Virus record (IMG/VR): IMGVR_UViG_3300009370_000166
Location: 1-23,839 of that record
Strand: one strand, 5' to 3'
Origin: a virus
Length of the DNA stretch: 23,839 nt
Part shown: one piece after another, positions 14,668 through 22,800 of the stretch
Layout: the number at the start of each line of letters is the position of its first letter
Position numbering within the stretch: position 1 is the stretch's first letter
Notes under the pieces: generated by a model
What the model saw: only the letters and a program-made list of their open reading frames with translations
What the model was told of the DNA's origin: nothing
Database searches by the model: none
Position numbers and translations under genes: made by a program

Positions 14668-14678
14668 TATAAATATAA
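14668..14678. promoter_or_regulatory. Recurring intergenic motif TATAAATATAA / TTATATTTATA, copy 2
   Basis: This copy lies in the 57-base gap before the Nudix gene, 17 bases from its ATG, downstream of an A/T-rich inverted stretch (AAAATTTT). The orientation is the same as in the other copies. Confidence 0.35.
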
Positions 14679-14707
14679 TAATATTTAAAGTAAAAATTTT
14701 AAAAAAA

Positions 14708-14890
14708 TTATTCTTCTATTATTGCAAAAGCTTTATTTGGCTCTGCAGCTTGTAATGTTGCCATCGCAGTCTCTGCTGAAGATCTAGTTACTGTTGATTC
14801 CACTTTAACTTTAACTGGATCTTCATAACCTATACCTTCAGGCCATCCAGCTGGTTTTTCGGTGGTTGATTTGTAAATTACATATGGCAT
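14708..14890 (-). CDS. Small protein of unknown function after the endolysin
   Basis: This 60-residue protein begins MPYVIYKSTTEKPAGWPEG. A frame 11 codons longer exists, but GGAGGT at 14896-14901 sits five bases before this ATG and fixes the start just after the endolysin stop. The sequence looks beta-rich and then helical, with no motif recognised. Similar short proteins in other marine phages are unassigned as far as I recall. It may be a small structural protein, or linked to lysis by position only. Confidence 0.75.
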   Translation of the reverse strand: MPYVIYKSTTEKPAGWPEGIGYEDPVKVKVESTVTRSSAETAMATLQAAEPNKAFAIIEE

Positions 14891-14891
14891 T

Positions 14892-15368
14892 TTAAACCTC
14901 CAATGCTCTACGAAACCATCCAAAGTAAAATCTTTCTAAGTCTGGTTTGCGGGTTACTAAGTCAGCATAATATTTAACTCTATATGCCCTAACTCTATTT
15001 AATTCAACTCCTTCCATAGCAGCTATTGTCTTTGGACCAATCCCACCATCTACTTTTAAATTAGCACCTTTAGCATTAGCTGCTCGTTGTAGAATTTTAA
15101 CTGCTCTATTCTTACCTTGATTCACACACATATCAAAATAAATATGACGTAAATCCTCAGATAACCTTTCTACTTTATTTCTATCCCAGTAGTGTTTTTT
15201 GTAGATTTTTTTTGCTTTATCTTCAGTTAGATTTTTTATATCTTCATCAGGATGACTACGTTTTGCAATTCCAAAGTTAGTCTCACCTCCCGGATCTTTA
15301 GGATCATTTACATATCCACCCTCATGTTTTAACACTACTTCAATTATATCTTCAAATTCTATTAACAT
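14892..15368 (-). CDS. Endolysin, GH108-type muramidase with C-terminal PG-binding segment
   Basis: This 158-residue enzyme is predicted to cleave peptidoglycan glycan chains at lysis. Residues 13-36 carry the GH108 signature: HEGGYVNDPKDPGGETNFGI, with the probable catalytic Glu16. Residues 108-130 (the GGIGPKT motif and following helix) match the peptidoglycan-binding segment (PG_binding_3) usual in this family, and the length is typical. There is no signal peptide, so it needs a holin to reach the wall; the clear holin candidate is at 2099-2524. An AAGGAT ribosome site precedes the ATG. A virion-associated role is possible because it lies beside fibre genes. Confidence 0.93.
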   Translation of the reverse strand: MLIEFEDIIEVVLKHEGGYVNDPKDPGGETNFGIAKRSHPDEDIKNLTEDKAKKIYKKHYWDRNKVERLSEDLRHIYFDMCVNQGKNRAVKILQRAANAKGANLKVDGGIGPKTIAAMEGVELNRVRAYRVKYYADLVTRKPDLERFYFGWFRRALEV

Positions 15369-15378
15369 TTTTTTATCC

Positions 15379-17934
15379 TTAATAACTATATGCAGAACTA
15401 CTAATAGTTTGCACTAATGTCGTATCTAATGATCCTTCAGTATATTCTTCAGTACAACAATTATTTACCCAAGCCGGCGTACCACTTGATACAGCAAGAG
15501 CTGCTGTATCTGTTCCAAGATGTGCTGTACGATTCCTAGCCGTAGCCATATTTGGACCAGCAGACCAAGCTGTACCATTCCATAATTCTGTATTAGCAAT
15601 ATTAGTAAATGAATTACCACTTACAGTACTACCACCCCAAGCCACACCTGAATTTTGGGTTCCAGCACCACCTCGAGCCATAACTGTCTGACCCATTTCT
15701 GTTCCTGTAGCCCAAGAAGTACCATCCCAATCCTCAACACATCCACAATTAGGATAAGCCCCCGCAGCTACAGCAGCATTTACTGTTCCAAATCTTGCTC
15801 TCCCACCTTTCGAATTTAATATATTATCATTACATTGAACCCATGCACTACCATCATAACCAAAAGTTTCAGAACAGGCGATCCAATTAGAATAAGGCAT
15901 TTCATAACCTTGGTAAGGAATACAAGAAAATCCATATGCAATAGTAGAATTTTGATTTCCAACCCCTACACCATCTCCTCTAGAATAAGGCATATTACCA
16001 GAATTAGACCAAGATGAACCATTATATTCTTCAGTCGCATTACAATCTCCTGGTGCACCAAAAAATGGACCTTGTTTAGCGCCACCAAAAGCTAAACCAG
16101 CATTTTGATTTCCAGTAGCTCCTCGGAATGACAGGGTTTTACCTTGATTATTAGAAGATGTCCATGATGATCCATCATACTCCTTAGTTCCAGTTCCAAT
16201 ATACCATTGGTTAGCATTACCACTCTTATATTGACCTGTAACTAAAACCGCTGCATTTTGGCTTCCAAGAACACTACTCCGAAAAGTTGTATCTCCAACA
16301 GTTCCTCCAGCACTCCATACTCTATCTGTAGCACTTGAACTTAAATAAGAATAATTAAGACAACCTGTAAGTCTATTAATCCAAAGAGAACCAGGACCTA
16401 ATGAAGTGATTGGAGGATCGGCTGTCAATAATGGAATCTGTTGTGGTTCAGTTGATTGTAATTTAATCGAACCAGTAATAGTTAAATTACTTGGTGTTGC
16501 AACATTTGTTATATTAGCACCATCTCCACTAAATACTGTAGCAGAAAGTGTGCCTGTGCTTGGATTATATGTTAAATCACCATCAGATTCCAATCCTAAA
16601 TTTCCACCATCTACATCACCACCTGCAGTAAAGATAATAGCATTTTCTTCATTTGTAGATTCATTATCTGTAATAGTAACTGTAGTTGCTACAGTTGCTG
16701 TATCAGCAGTACCTGTTACATTACCTGTTACATTACCTGTTAAATTACCAGTAAAAGAAGCATTAAATGAACCACTTCTATGTGCACCATCTTGTGAAAG
16801 CATTCCAAAAGCAGCTGATGAAGATACCAAACCAGATTTAGCAACAATTTCTTTTGATTCTAAATTATTCGTCAAAGATTTGTCATAATGTTCAGTACAA
16901 CAATGACCTGGATATCCACCAAAAATGGAAACTGCATTAGAACTACCATCACTAGATCTACCCCGAGCGAATCCGGGATGAACACTTGATGCGCCAGTTG
17001 ACCAAGCACTACCGTTCCATAAAATGACAGCTGTACAGTAAGAATTGTAGCTACCTCCGCTAGCTAGAAAAGCATCATTTTGTGTTCCACCAGCTGCAGC
17101 CGCACTTCTTTTGCTAGGAAGATTTGATATATTAGACCAACTAGTTCCATCATATGATTCAGCACATGTCATTGTATAATTTGGATGAGAAAAAATAGTT
17201 GCTCTTAAGGAATAACCAGAATAACAAGCACAGGCACCACCTAAAGCCAACGCAGCATTTTGACTACCACCCACAGCAATATTATCTTTCCCAGGAGCCG
17301 ATCTATTTATATTATTAACTGCTGTCCAACTTGTACCATTATATTCTTCTACACAAGAGTATGGGGTATTGGCATAATTACTAGAACATTTCAGACCCCC
17401 TACAGCAAGAGCTGCATTTTGAGTTCCATCTCCTCCATGGAAAGACCGACCAACATTCATAGCATTAGAAGTAGCCCAAGCTGAACCATTAAATTCTTCT
17501 GTACAAGTATAATCCAGCGTATCTGGTCTAATAAAACCTTCTACCCCACCAAATAATACAAACGCATTTTGACCACCAGCACCAGCTGTTGAACCACGAG
17601 AAACCGTAACATCAACACCATCCGTCCAAGTCGTTCCATCATATTCATATGATTCAGCTTTTATTGTACCATGATTCGATCCACCAGCAACATGAATTGC
17701 ACTGTCCTGTCCACCTCCAGATCCTCCGGCGCCTGTTCCAGCTCCTGTTGCAATTGCTCCACCAACAGACCAAGCAGCTGATGCTATACTTGAACTCAGA
17801 TAAGCAAATTTTAATGCACCACCTCTGTTTATCCAAAAGGAACCATCAGATATAGCCGGCGTAGTTGGATCAGTATCAAATGCCTGTACTTTTGTCGCTG
17901 TGCTTCCTGTAATATCTGCTGAATAAATCTTCAT
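15379..17934 (-). CDS. Fibre-like protein with two kelch-type beta-propellers
   Basis: This 851-residue protein has two similar halves. Each begins with a WINR...YLSSS...W-S-x-GG segment (residues 30-60 and 514-545) and continues with kelch-like units, in which an EYNGTSW strand is followed by a GTQNAALAFGG strand. I count six GG strands and six EYNG-type strands in each half (75-350 and 555-832), with the first and last strands able to close the ring, so two six-bladed propellers are likely. Between them, 391-475 is a Thr/Gly/Asn-rich region (NLTGNVTGNVTG) as found in marine phage fibres. Cysteines are unusually frequent (CACYS, CCTEHY, NCGC, CCTEEY). A receptor-binding or virion-surface role is inferred. 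No clear ribosome site precedes the ATG. Confidence 0.88.
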   Translation of the reverse strand: MKIYSADITGSTATKVQAFDTDPTTPAISDGSFWINRGGALKFAYLSSSIASAAWSVGGAIATGAGTGAGGSGGGQDSAIHVAGGSNHGTIKAESYEYDGTTWTDGVDVTVSRGSTAGAGGQNAFVLFGGVEGFIRPDTLDYTCTEEFNGSAWATSNAMNVGRSFHGGDGTQNAALAVGGLKCSSNYANTPYSCVEEYNGTSWTAVNNINRSAPGKDNIAVGGSQNAALALGGACACYSGYSLRATIFSHPNYTMTCAESYDGTSWSNISNLPSKRSAAAAGGTQNDAFLASGGSYNSYCTAVILWNGSAWSTGASSVHPGFARGRSSDGSSNAVSIFGGYPGHCCTEHYDKSLTNNLESKEIVAKSGLVSSSAAFGMLSQDGAHRSGSFNASFTGNLTGNVTGNVTGTADTATVATTVTITDNESTNEENAIIFTAGGDVDGGNLGLESDGDLTYNPSTGTLSATVFSGDGANITNVATPSNLTITGSIKLQSTEPQQIPLLTADPPITSLGPGSLWINRLTGCLNYSYLSSSATDRVWSAGGTVGDTTFRSSVLGSQNAAVLVTGQYKSGNANQWYIGTGTKEYDGSSWTSSNNQGKTLSFRGATGNQNAGLAFGGAKQGPFFGAPGDCNATEEYNGSSWSNSGNMPYSRGDGVGVGNQNSTIAYGFSCIPYQGYEMPYSNWIACSETFGYDGSAWVQCNDNILNSKGGRARFGTVNAAVAAGAYPNCGCVEDWDGTSWATGTEMGQTVMARGGAGTQNSGVAWGGSTVSGNSFTNIANTELWNGTAWSAGPNMATARNRTAHLGTDTAALAVSSGTPAWVNNCCTEEYTEGSLDTTLVQTISSSAYSY
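16711..16746. repeat. 12-base tandem repeat, three units
   Basis: ACCTGTTACATT occurs twice and then once with a single change (ACCTGTTAAATT). It encodes the NLTGNVTGNVTG run in the central part of the two-propeller protein. In-frame expansion by slippage would lengthen the linker. Confidence 0.7.
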
Positions 17935-17939
17935 ATATG

Positions 17940-17950
17940 AATAAATATAA
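17940..17950. promoter_or_regulatory. Recurring intergenic motif, copy with one mismatch
   Basis: AATAAATATAA lies in the 43-base gap before the two-propeller gene, only five bases from its ATG, so at this spot it is too close to act as a conventional promoter for that gene. Confidence 0.2.
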
Positions 17951-17977
17951 TTATATTACATATTCCCATTAATAACA

Positions 17978-18985
17978 TCAATCAGCTTTAATATTTCTAA
18001 TTACTATATGTGGTTCAAAAATATCTGTATATGTTGTATATGGACACTCATGAACATTACTATCAAACCCATAATCAAATACATAACTATTCATAATTTG
18101 ATTTGCTCTAGTTGGTTGCTTTGCAATAATATTATTATGATATTTATATCCAAAAACTTTTGGTGATGTCCCTATCCAAAGAACTGTTGATGGTAATAGA
18201 AAAGCTCGTGCCGCATGTTGTAAACAACTATCAATTAATACTCTTTTTGTAGATGTAGCTAATATTGAAAATAATTCTATATTACTCAAATTTTCATCAA
18301 TTCTTTCGACACCATTTAAAATAGGAGATTCCGGTCTACAAACTTGAAATATATGATATTCATTAGAAAAATTATTCACTATTTCTTGTGCAAGTTCTAT
18401 TGGCATATCTCTACACCAATTATATGCAAATTTTTGTCCAACATAAGGACCACCATGAGTATGCAAAACCATTGTTGGCTTTTCTCTAATCCATCTTTTA
18501 GCTAATTGTTGCTGTGCATAATTCAATACAACTGCCGGCATATATTTTTCTTCAGAATAATCCAAATCCATTAAATCACACCAATTATGAATCAAATGCT
18601 TAGACTTATGTACATGCGCAGTTTGATTATAAGCTTCGTGTTTATATATTATAGTATCTTTATTCTCTATATAATCTTCATAAAAATGAGGTGTTTGTCC
18701 AAGTGTATAAAGTCTATCTATTGATGTATGATTCAAAAAAATCTCAGGCCAAGCAGCAACAAGAATAAACTTTCTATCATAATGTTTTTCTTTTAAAAAT
18801 GGTAATACAGAAGTAGCAGCAACATGTTTTCCCACCCCACCTTCTATATGCCATATTAAATATTTTTCAATTGATTTACTTTTTTTCACATCCTTCTTTT
18901 CAATTTCAGATTGTGATATTTTTTTTGGAGCTTTTTTATAAGAAGACCAACTAGCCCCCTCAGTTTTTTTTGTTTTATTTTTCAT
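17978..18985 (-). CDS. GT9-like (heptosyltransferase-type) glycosyltransferase
   Basis: This 335-residue protein is likely a GT-B fold sugar transferase. After a Lys-rich leader (residues 1-40), HIEGGVGKHVAATSVLPFL (46-64) matches the N-terminal loop of ADP-heptose:LPS heptosyltransferases. The second half has CRPESPIL (216-223) and the donor-site region RVLIDSCLQHAARAFLLPS (248-266), corresponding to the GT9 D-S-x-x-x-H-x-A-A pattern with His257. It follows four oxygenase genes and precedes the large propeller protein. It might glycosylate a hydroxylated virion protein or alter host surface sugars. The substrate is unknown, and divergence from bacterial GT9 is clear. Confidence 0.8.
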   Translation of the reverse strand: MKNKTKKTEGASWSSYKKAPKKISQSEIEKKDVKKSKSIEKYLIWHIEGGVGKHVAATSVLPFLKEKHYDRKFILVAAWPEIFLNHTSIDRLYTLGQTPHFYEDYIENKDTIIYKHEAYNQTAHVHKSKHLIHNWCDLMDLDYSEEKYMPAVVLNYAQQQLAKRWIREKPTMVLHTHGGPYVGQKFAYNWCRDMPIELAQEIVNNFSNEYHIFQVCRPESPILNGVERIDENLSNIELFSILATSTKRVLIDSCLQHAARAFLLPSTVLWIGTSPKVFGYKYHNNIIAKQPTRANQIMNSYVFDYGFDSNVHECPYTTYTDIFEPHIVIRNIKAD

Positions 18986-18986
18986 A

Positions 18987-19685
18987 TTAGATAACCCTAT
19001 TAAATAATAATTGTGTTAAATTTCCCTCAGAGCCTAATTTTTCTTTTGGTAATATATTCATAGCTACACTGCTTCTTATTTTTCTTGTAGTATTTTCTTC
19101 AACAGAATGTGTAAACCAAGATGGAAAGAATATTAACGATCCTGGAGCAAAATTAAAACTAAATGAAGTCCAAGTATTTGGAATATCACTTCCATCTATT
19201 TGCAATACATCTATAGTATTTTGTTGATAAGAAACTGATGGTTTATGAAATGTTAATGAAGGTGTTTTTTCTTCAGAATGCCCATAAAAAAATACTCCAG
19301 ATATTACACTATTAGGATGAGTATGTGCAACATGCATTTGTCCAGGATGTTTATGAGAAACCCAAGTTTGTGAAAACTGCCACTCATCAACATCATATCC
19401 TAATAATGTATCATTATAATTTTTCGCTTCTTTTAATATATATTCTTTAAATTCAACACATTCTGGTTCATCCAATATATAACTATTCTTTGAATGAGTT
19501 CCATAATTTTTACTATCAGAAGTTTTATGATGATGATGAGTTTGTAAATCAAAGAAATTACAAACAACAGAATATTCTGGAGGCATCTCCAATGTCCGTA
19601 TTGGTATTGGAAAAACATTATAATCTTCTATATATAATTTATTAGAATCTTCTATAGATTCCTTTATCTTCTTATCTTTTTTCAC
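18987..19685 (-). CDS. Putative 2-oxoglutarate/Fe(II) oxygenase (TIGR02466-like), GTG start
   Basis: This 232-residue protein resembles the TIGR02466/PF13759 oxygenases. Metal ligands are likely among His118, His121 and His123 in HVAHTHPNSVISGVFFY (118-134), with distal His193 in FPSWFTHSV and the probable 2-oxoglutarate-binding Arg204 in RSSVAMN. The start is GTG at 19685, overlapping the upstream stop (GTGA), with AGGA eight bases before it. A run of four His at 50-53 is notable. The reaction would be hydroxylation of a protein or small molecule, using oxygen and 2-oxoglutarate. It shares its family with the next gene upstream, suggesting duplication with strong divergence. Confidence 0.85.
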   Translation of the reverse strand: MKKDKKIKESIEDSNKLYIEDYNVFPIPIRTLEMPPEYSVVCNFFDLQTHHHHKTSDSKNYGTHSKNSYILDEPECVEFKEYILKEAKNYNDTLLGYDVDEWQFSQTWVSHKHPGQMHVAHTHPNSVISGVFFYGHSEEKTPSLTFHKPSVSYQQNTIDVLQIDGSDIPNTWTSFSFNFAPGSLIFFPSWFTHSVEENTTRKIRSSVAMNILPKEKLGSEGNLTQLLFNRVI

Positions 19686-20326
19686 CTATTGGTTCCTACT
19701 TTTATTTCCTCATACCTCTTTCCTGTAACATCAAGAGGTAATACATAATTAATTGATAATACAATTCTATCTTTATCAGTTAAATTTTGACCAACACCAT
19801 GTTTTAACCAAGATGGAAATAATATAAAATTTCCTGTTTTTGGTACAATATTAAAATTGGTTGCTGTAAACTCTGATTTTCCTGTTCTATCTTTAAAATA
19901 ATATTCAGCACTATCACCTCTTTCTATAAAAAATTGTCCAACATCACCTTCGGCTTGAACATAATAAGCAGCTGATAAAAAACTTCCTTGATGATTATGA
20001 TATGCATTATAATTATATTTTGAATTTACTATAAACCAATAATTACCAATCATCAAATCAGAAACTTTAGTTTTTTCTGCACAATAATCATTTACAAATT
20101 CAGTTGATTCTTCAAGTAGATTTTTTAAATCATCAGCTAATGGTTCTAATACTTCATATGAATGTGAATGCCAACCACCTATATTTGACCTACCGATACC
20201 TTTTGGATCATGATCTTTTATTTTATTTACATATTCAGCTATACTTTCATTATCAATATTACTAATTTCACTTACCCAAATATGATTTGGAAATAAATCA
20301 ATTTCATCTACTTTAAAATCTAACAT
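19682..20326 (-). CDS. Putative 2-oxoglutarate/Fe(II) oxygenase (TIGR02466-like)
   Basis: This 214-residue protein shares the layout of its downstream neighbour: FPNHIWVSEI near the start (12-21), YHNHQGSFLSAAYYVQ with candidate ligands His110 and His112 (109-124), FPSWLKHGVGQN with distal His176, and DRIVLSIN with Arg187 for 2-oxoglutarate. This pattern is typical of the family common in T4-like cyanophages and other marine phages; substrates are not known to me. It starts at a TAATG junction with the upstream oxygenase, so the four genes are translated as a chain. Confidence 0.87.
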   Translation of the reverse strand: MLDFKVDEIDLFPNHIWVSEISNIDNESIAEYVNKIKDHDPKGIGRSNIGGWHSHSYEVLEPLADDLKNLLEESTEFVNDYCAEKTKVSDLMIGNYWFIVNSKYNYNAYHNHQGSFLSAAYYVQAEGDVGQFFIERGDSAEYYFKDRTGKSEFTATNFNIVPKTGNFILFPSWLKHGVGQNLTDKDRIVLSINYVLPLDVTGKRYEEIKVGTNR

Positions 20327-20958
20327 TATCTAAATGGCTCCCCACCTGTCCAAAAAACAAGTGCTCTTCTTTCACCCTTAGTTATTGGTGTTACTCTATG
20401 GAGATAAAAAGTTGGGAAAATCAATACATCTCCTTTTTCTCTTGGTAATGTAATAAAACCTTTATGACCACCATACCATACTTGAAAATCCCCACCTTCA
20501 TAATCATTTGGATCACTTAACTGTACAGTGCAAGCAAGCTTTCTATTATTAACTTTACCTTGACCTATATCCATATGCCAATCTAAATGTCCACCATCAG
20601 TAGGATAAATTACATAATGAAGATTATCTGTTATAGTCTGAATATCAAATTGGAAAATCTCTTTATTTGCCTGTAAAACTAAATCTAATAAAAATTTATA
20701 AACCCATTCAGAATGATCTACATATGGGACATACGCAATATCTCTATTATTTGTCTTTTCACTATCTGTATTTTCTCCATAACCAGTTTCACCTTTTTTT
20801 AAAACATAACGATTCAAAACAATCATTTTATGTGTTTTTTCAATTAACTCTTCTGTAAATACATCGTTAAAATAATAAAAATCACCAAAATCACAATTTA
20901 TTGGACTTGAAATAGTAGGTTTATACTGAATGGTGGGAGAATCAGTCATCTTTTTCAT
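20326..20958 (-). CDS. Prolyl-4-hydroxylase-like 2-oxoglutarate/Fe(II) oxygenase
   Basis: This 210-residue enzyme has a complete facial triad: His128 and Asp130 in GGHLDWHMDIG, and His187 in FPTFYLHRVTPI, with Arg197 in KGERRALVFW as the likely 2-oxoglutarate contact. The SDPNDYEGGDFQVW segment (148-161) is the usual core strand of P4H/PKHD-type enzymes. The protein is close to the length of small bacterial PKHD hydroxylases. It overlaps the upstream gene by 17 bases, and a second ATG at 20949 would leave an 8-base overlap; neither has a clear ribosome site. The substrate is unknown; a virion protein residue is an inferred possibility. Confidence 0.9.
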   Translation of the reverse strand: MKKMTDSPTIQYKPTISSPINCDFGDFYYFNDVFTEELIEKTHKMIVLNRYVLKKGETGYGENTDSEKTNNRDIAYVPYVDHSEWVYKFLLDLVLQANKEIFQFDIQTITDNLHYVIYPTDGGHLDWHMDIGQGKVNNRKLACTVQLSDPNDYEGGDFQVWYGGHKGFITLPREKGDVLIFPTFYLHRVTPITKGERRALVFWTGGEPFR

Positions 20959-21646
20959 CCATAATTATTAAATGACTACGTTCATCCACATAAAGTGTCG
21001 GCTTACTACCATCTTCGTATTCTATCGGAAGCATTCCTTCGAATCCAAACCATCCAGTAAGAACATATTTTGTTTCATTAGGAGCAACTATACCACGATG
21101 CATATGAGTAAAGTCAGCTGGCCACGCAACTAATTTTCCAGCCTCAGCCCGTTCAAAATGTTGTTGATAATAAAACTCGGTCTCACCACCCACTTCAACA
21201 TCATTTAAATATATCAACCAAGCATGAGTTCTATTATAAAATTGATTATTACAGCGTTCACAATGAAATACCTTATAACCTTCTTCAGGATTATATCTTT
21301 GTAAATTAAAAAAAGTACTTATTACAAATTTATCAATATTATCACAACCCACATACCAATATCTTTTATAATCCTCTATTGCCGATTCCAATACTGGAAT
21401 TATTTCTTCTTTAAGTATATCTCCCCAAATTGGATCATCGAGCATTTGCGGACCAAATGTCATATCAGTAGATTTTTTTATCTCATCTAAAGCTCCTGTG
21501 AATAGTCCTTCTTCATCTTCCGTTGAAGTTCTTCCAACCACACCATTATAATGTAAATCAGTGCTCTCTTCAAAAAGAGTTATTAATTTATCACAGACTT
21601 CTTTGCTTAATGCGTGTTCTCTTCTAAGAATAAAATCTGTAACCAT
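20942..21646 (-). CDS. Prolyl-4-hydroxylase-like oxygenase with an HxE metal motif
   Basis: This 234-residue protein follows the P4H layout: RYNPEEGYKVFHCERC (117-132), then LIYLNDVEVGGETEFYY (144-160), then WPADFTHMHRG (175-185) and ETKYVLTGWFGF (191-202). The ligands would be His128, Glu130 (instead of the usual Asp) and His183, with Lys193 binding 2-oxoglutarate as in prolyl hydroxylases. I recall HxE variants in other phage members, so activity is plausible. It is the first gene of the oxygenase chain, three bases after the preceding gene, with an AAAGAG ribosome site inside that gene's end. Confidence 0.88.
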   Translation of the reverse strand: MVTDFILRREHALSKEVCDKLITLFEESTDLHYNGVVGRTSTEDEEGLFTGALDEIKKSTDMTFGPQMLDDPIWGDILKEEIIPVLESAIEDYKRYWYVGCDNIDKFVISTFFNLQRYNPEEGYKVFHCERCNNQFYNRTHAWLIYLNDVEVGGETEFYYQQHFERAEAGKLVAWPADFTHMHRGIVAPNETKYVLTGWFGFEGMLPIEYEDGSKPTLYVDERSHLIIMDEKDD

Positions 21647-21649
21647 TAG

Positions 21650-22372
21650 TTACTCTTTTAATTTTTTAACTTCTCCACCAGAAAGTTGTGGAGTTGACCC
21701 ATCAAATCTCTTTATTTTACCATCATCAGTAGCAAGTCTTTTTAATGTTTCTAATGGACCAGCCGCATTTAAAACCTCAGAAGGTTCAGAATGTTCTGAT
21801 AAAGCTCTAACACGATTTTCTAATCTATGTGCATAAGAAATTGCTTGATGTTCATTTACATCATCTGTATCAAATGATCCATCTTCAAGCTCAGATTTAA
21901 TTTGTGACCATAATTTTAATTCTCTAACTCTATCACCAGCAGTTTGATGCATATTAGCTCTACTCCAAGCAGCTTCATCTAAATCTATCTGAAGTTCTTC
22001 AACTAACATATCATCACCTTCATCCATAGCCTGTTCCATAGCTAATTTTAATTTTCTTTCTGAAATGGTATGCCGTCTAAGATCAAAAGATAAACCTATA
22101 AGTGAATCAAACATTGAACCCATTTCACGAACAGATTGCCAATACTTTGAAGCAGCAGTAGGATGTTTAGCATCATTCAATACTGAAATTCTCATTTCTG
22201 TTTCAGTACGAAATATTTGCTTCTTTTTCCAATTACTAGCTAACTCATCTCTTATCTGATAAATAGCTTTTGAATCTTCTGAATTTAATTCACTTAAAAT
22301 TGGTTTTAAATCATCAGTTGCGGCTATTAATGATACATCATGTTTCTTTTTCTTTTTCTTTTTATTTTTCAT
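21650..22372 (-). CDS. Uncharacterised helical protein with a poly-lysine start
   Basis: This 240-residue protein begins MKNKKKKKKKHD, encoded by a GAAAAA-type repeat (22345-22362 as TTTTTC units on the plus strand). The rest is highly charged and probably all helical, with heptad-like stretches (about 40-60, 95-135 and 165-195). There are no catalytic motifs, and I do not recognise the family. It stands between a fibre-side protein and the oxygenases and may be a structural or assembly (chaperone-like) protein. The ATG has an AGGAAA ribosome site. Confidence 0.82.
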   Translation of the reverse strand: MKNKKKKKKKHDVSLIAATDDLKPILSELNSEDSKAIYQIRDELASNWKKKQIFRTETEMRISVLNDAKHPTAASKYWQSVREMGSMFDSLIGLSFDLRRHTISERKLKLAMEQAMDEGDDMLVEELQIDLDEAAWSRANMHQTAGDRVRELKLWSQIKSELEDGSFDTDDVNEHQAISYAHRLENRVRALSEHSEPSEVLNAAGPLETLKRLATDDGKIKRFDGSTPQLSGGEVKKLKE

Positions 22373-22386
22373 AACTATTTCCTGTT

Positions 22387-22407
22387 AATATAACTAAAAT
22401 ATAACTA
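22387..22407. repeat. Two 10-base direct repeats 11 bases apart
   Basis: AATATAACTA at 22387-22396 and 22398-22407 are exact copies spaced about one helical turn, in the gap before the 21650-22372 gene. A shorter ATAACTA lies at 22371-22377. A perfect TTTTTTA/TAAAAAA inverted repeat lies next to them (about 22408-22422). They could be a binding site or a weak terminator; the evidence is slight. Confidence 0.3.
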
Positions 22408-22432
22408 TTTTTTTACTAAAAAACAACTAAAT

Positions 22433-22768
22433 TTATGGTAATTCATAAGTCACTAAAACACCAGTATCAGTAAATTTATAATCATCTTCAGTAAGATCAG
22501 TTCTAGAAGCCTCTGAACCTGATCCTATATAAGAAGATGATATTACTGTTAATCTATTACCTGAGTCATCAACTAAAGTAGCATCCAAAATATTTTGTGC
22601 TTCTTCTTTAGTTTTTTCAGTAGCACCTACACGAGAAGCCCATGCAGAATTAACTTCATCAGTCACCCAAATATTTGCTGGATGTCCACTAATTTGTGCA
22701 ACACCTTGATCTTCATGTGTAATAAACCCTTTACCAGTATTTGTAGCTATATAATATTTATTAGCCAT
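22433..22768 (-). CDS. Uncharacterised small, probably virion protein
   Basis: This 111-residue protein begins MANKYYIATNTGKGFITHED. Residues 1-45 look beta-rich and 45-65 helical (EKTKEEAQNILDATLVDDSG), followed by a Ser/Gly-rich loop and a beta end. There is no enzyme motif. Small proteins of this look follow fibre genes in other marine phages, where they are usually unassigned virion proteins. A GGAGA ribosome site lies eight bases upstream, and copy 3 of the recurring intergenic motif lies 32 bases from the ATG. Confidence 0.8.
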   Translation of the reverse strand: MANKYYIATNTGKGFITHEDQGVAQISGHPANIWVTDEVNSAWASRVGATEKTKEEAQNILDATLVDDSGNRLTVISSSYIGSGSEASRTDLTEDDYKFTDTGVLVTYELP

Positions 22769-22800
22769 TTTTTAAATCTCCAAAATAATTAGTTTGTGTA

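Noticed and set aside
14690-14715. A/T-rich inverted stretch as a terminator
   Set aside because: The AAAATTTT palindrome lacks a G/C stem, so it would form only a very weak hairpin. It is not listed as a terminator.
14891-14923. Longer start for the small gene after the endolysin
   Set aside because: GGAGGT at 14896-14901 is correctly spaced for the ATG at 14890, and the longer form would overlap the endolysin by 32 bases.
16711-16746. Short tandem repeat as a CRISPR-like array
   Set aside because: There are three 12-base units with no spacers, inside a coding frame; it is a simple in-frame repeat.
16406-16888. 160-residue open frame on the plus strand
   Set aside because: It lies wholly antisense to the well-supported two-propeller gene. 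It arises from that gene's repeated Thr/Ser/Gly codons and has no ribosome site or recognisable domain.
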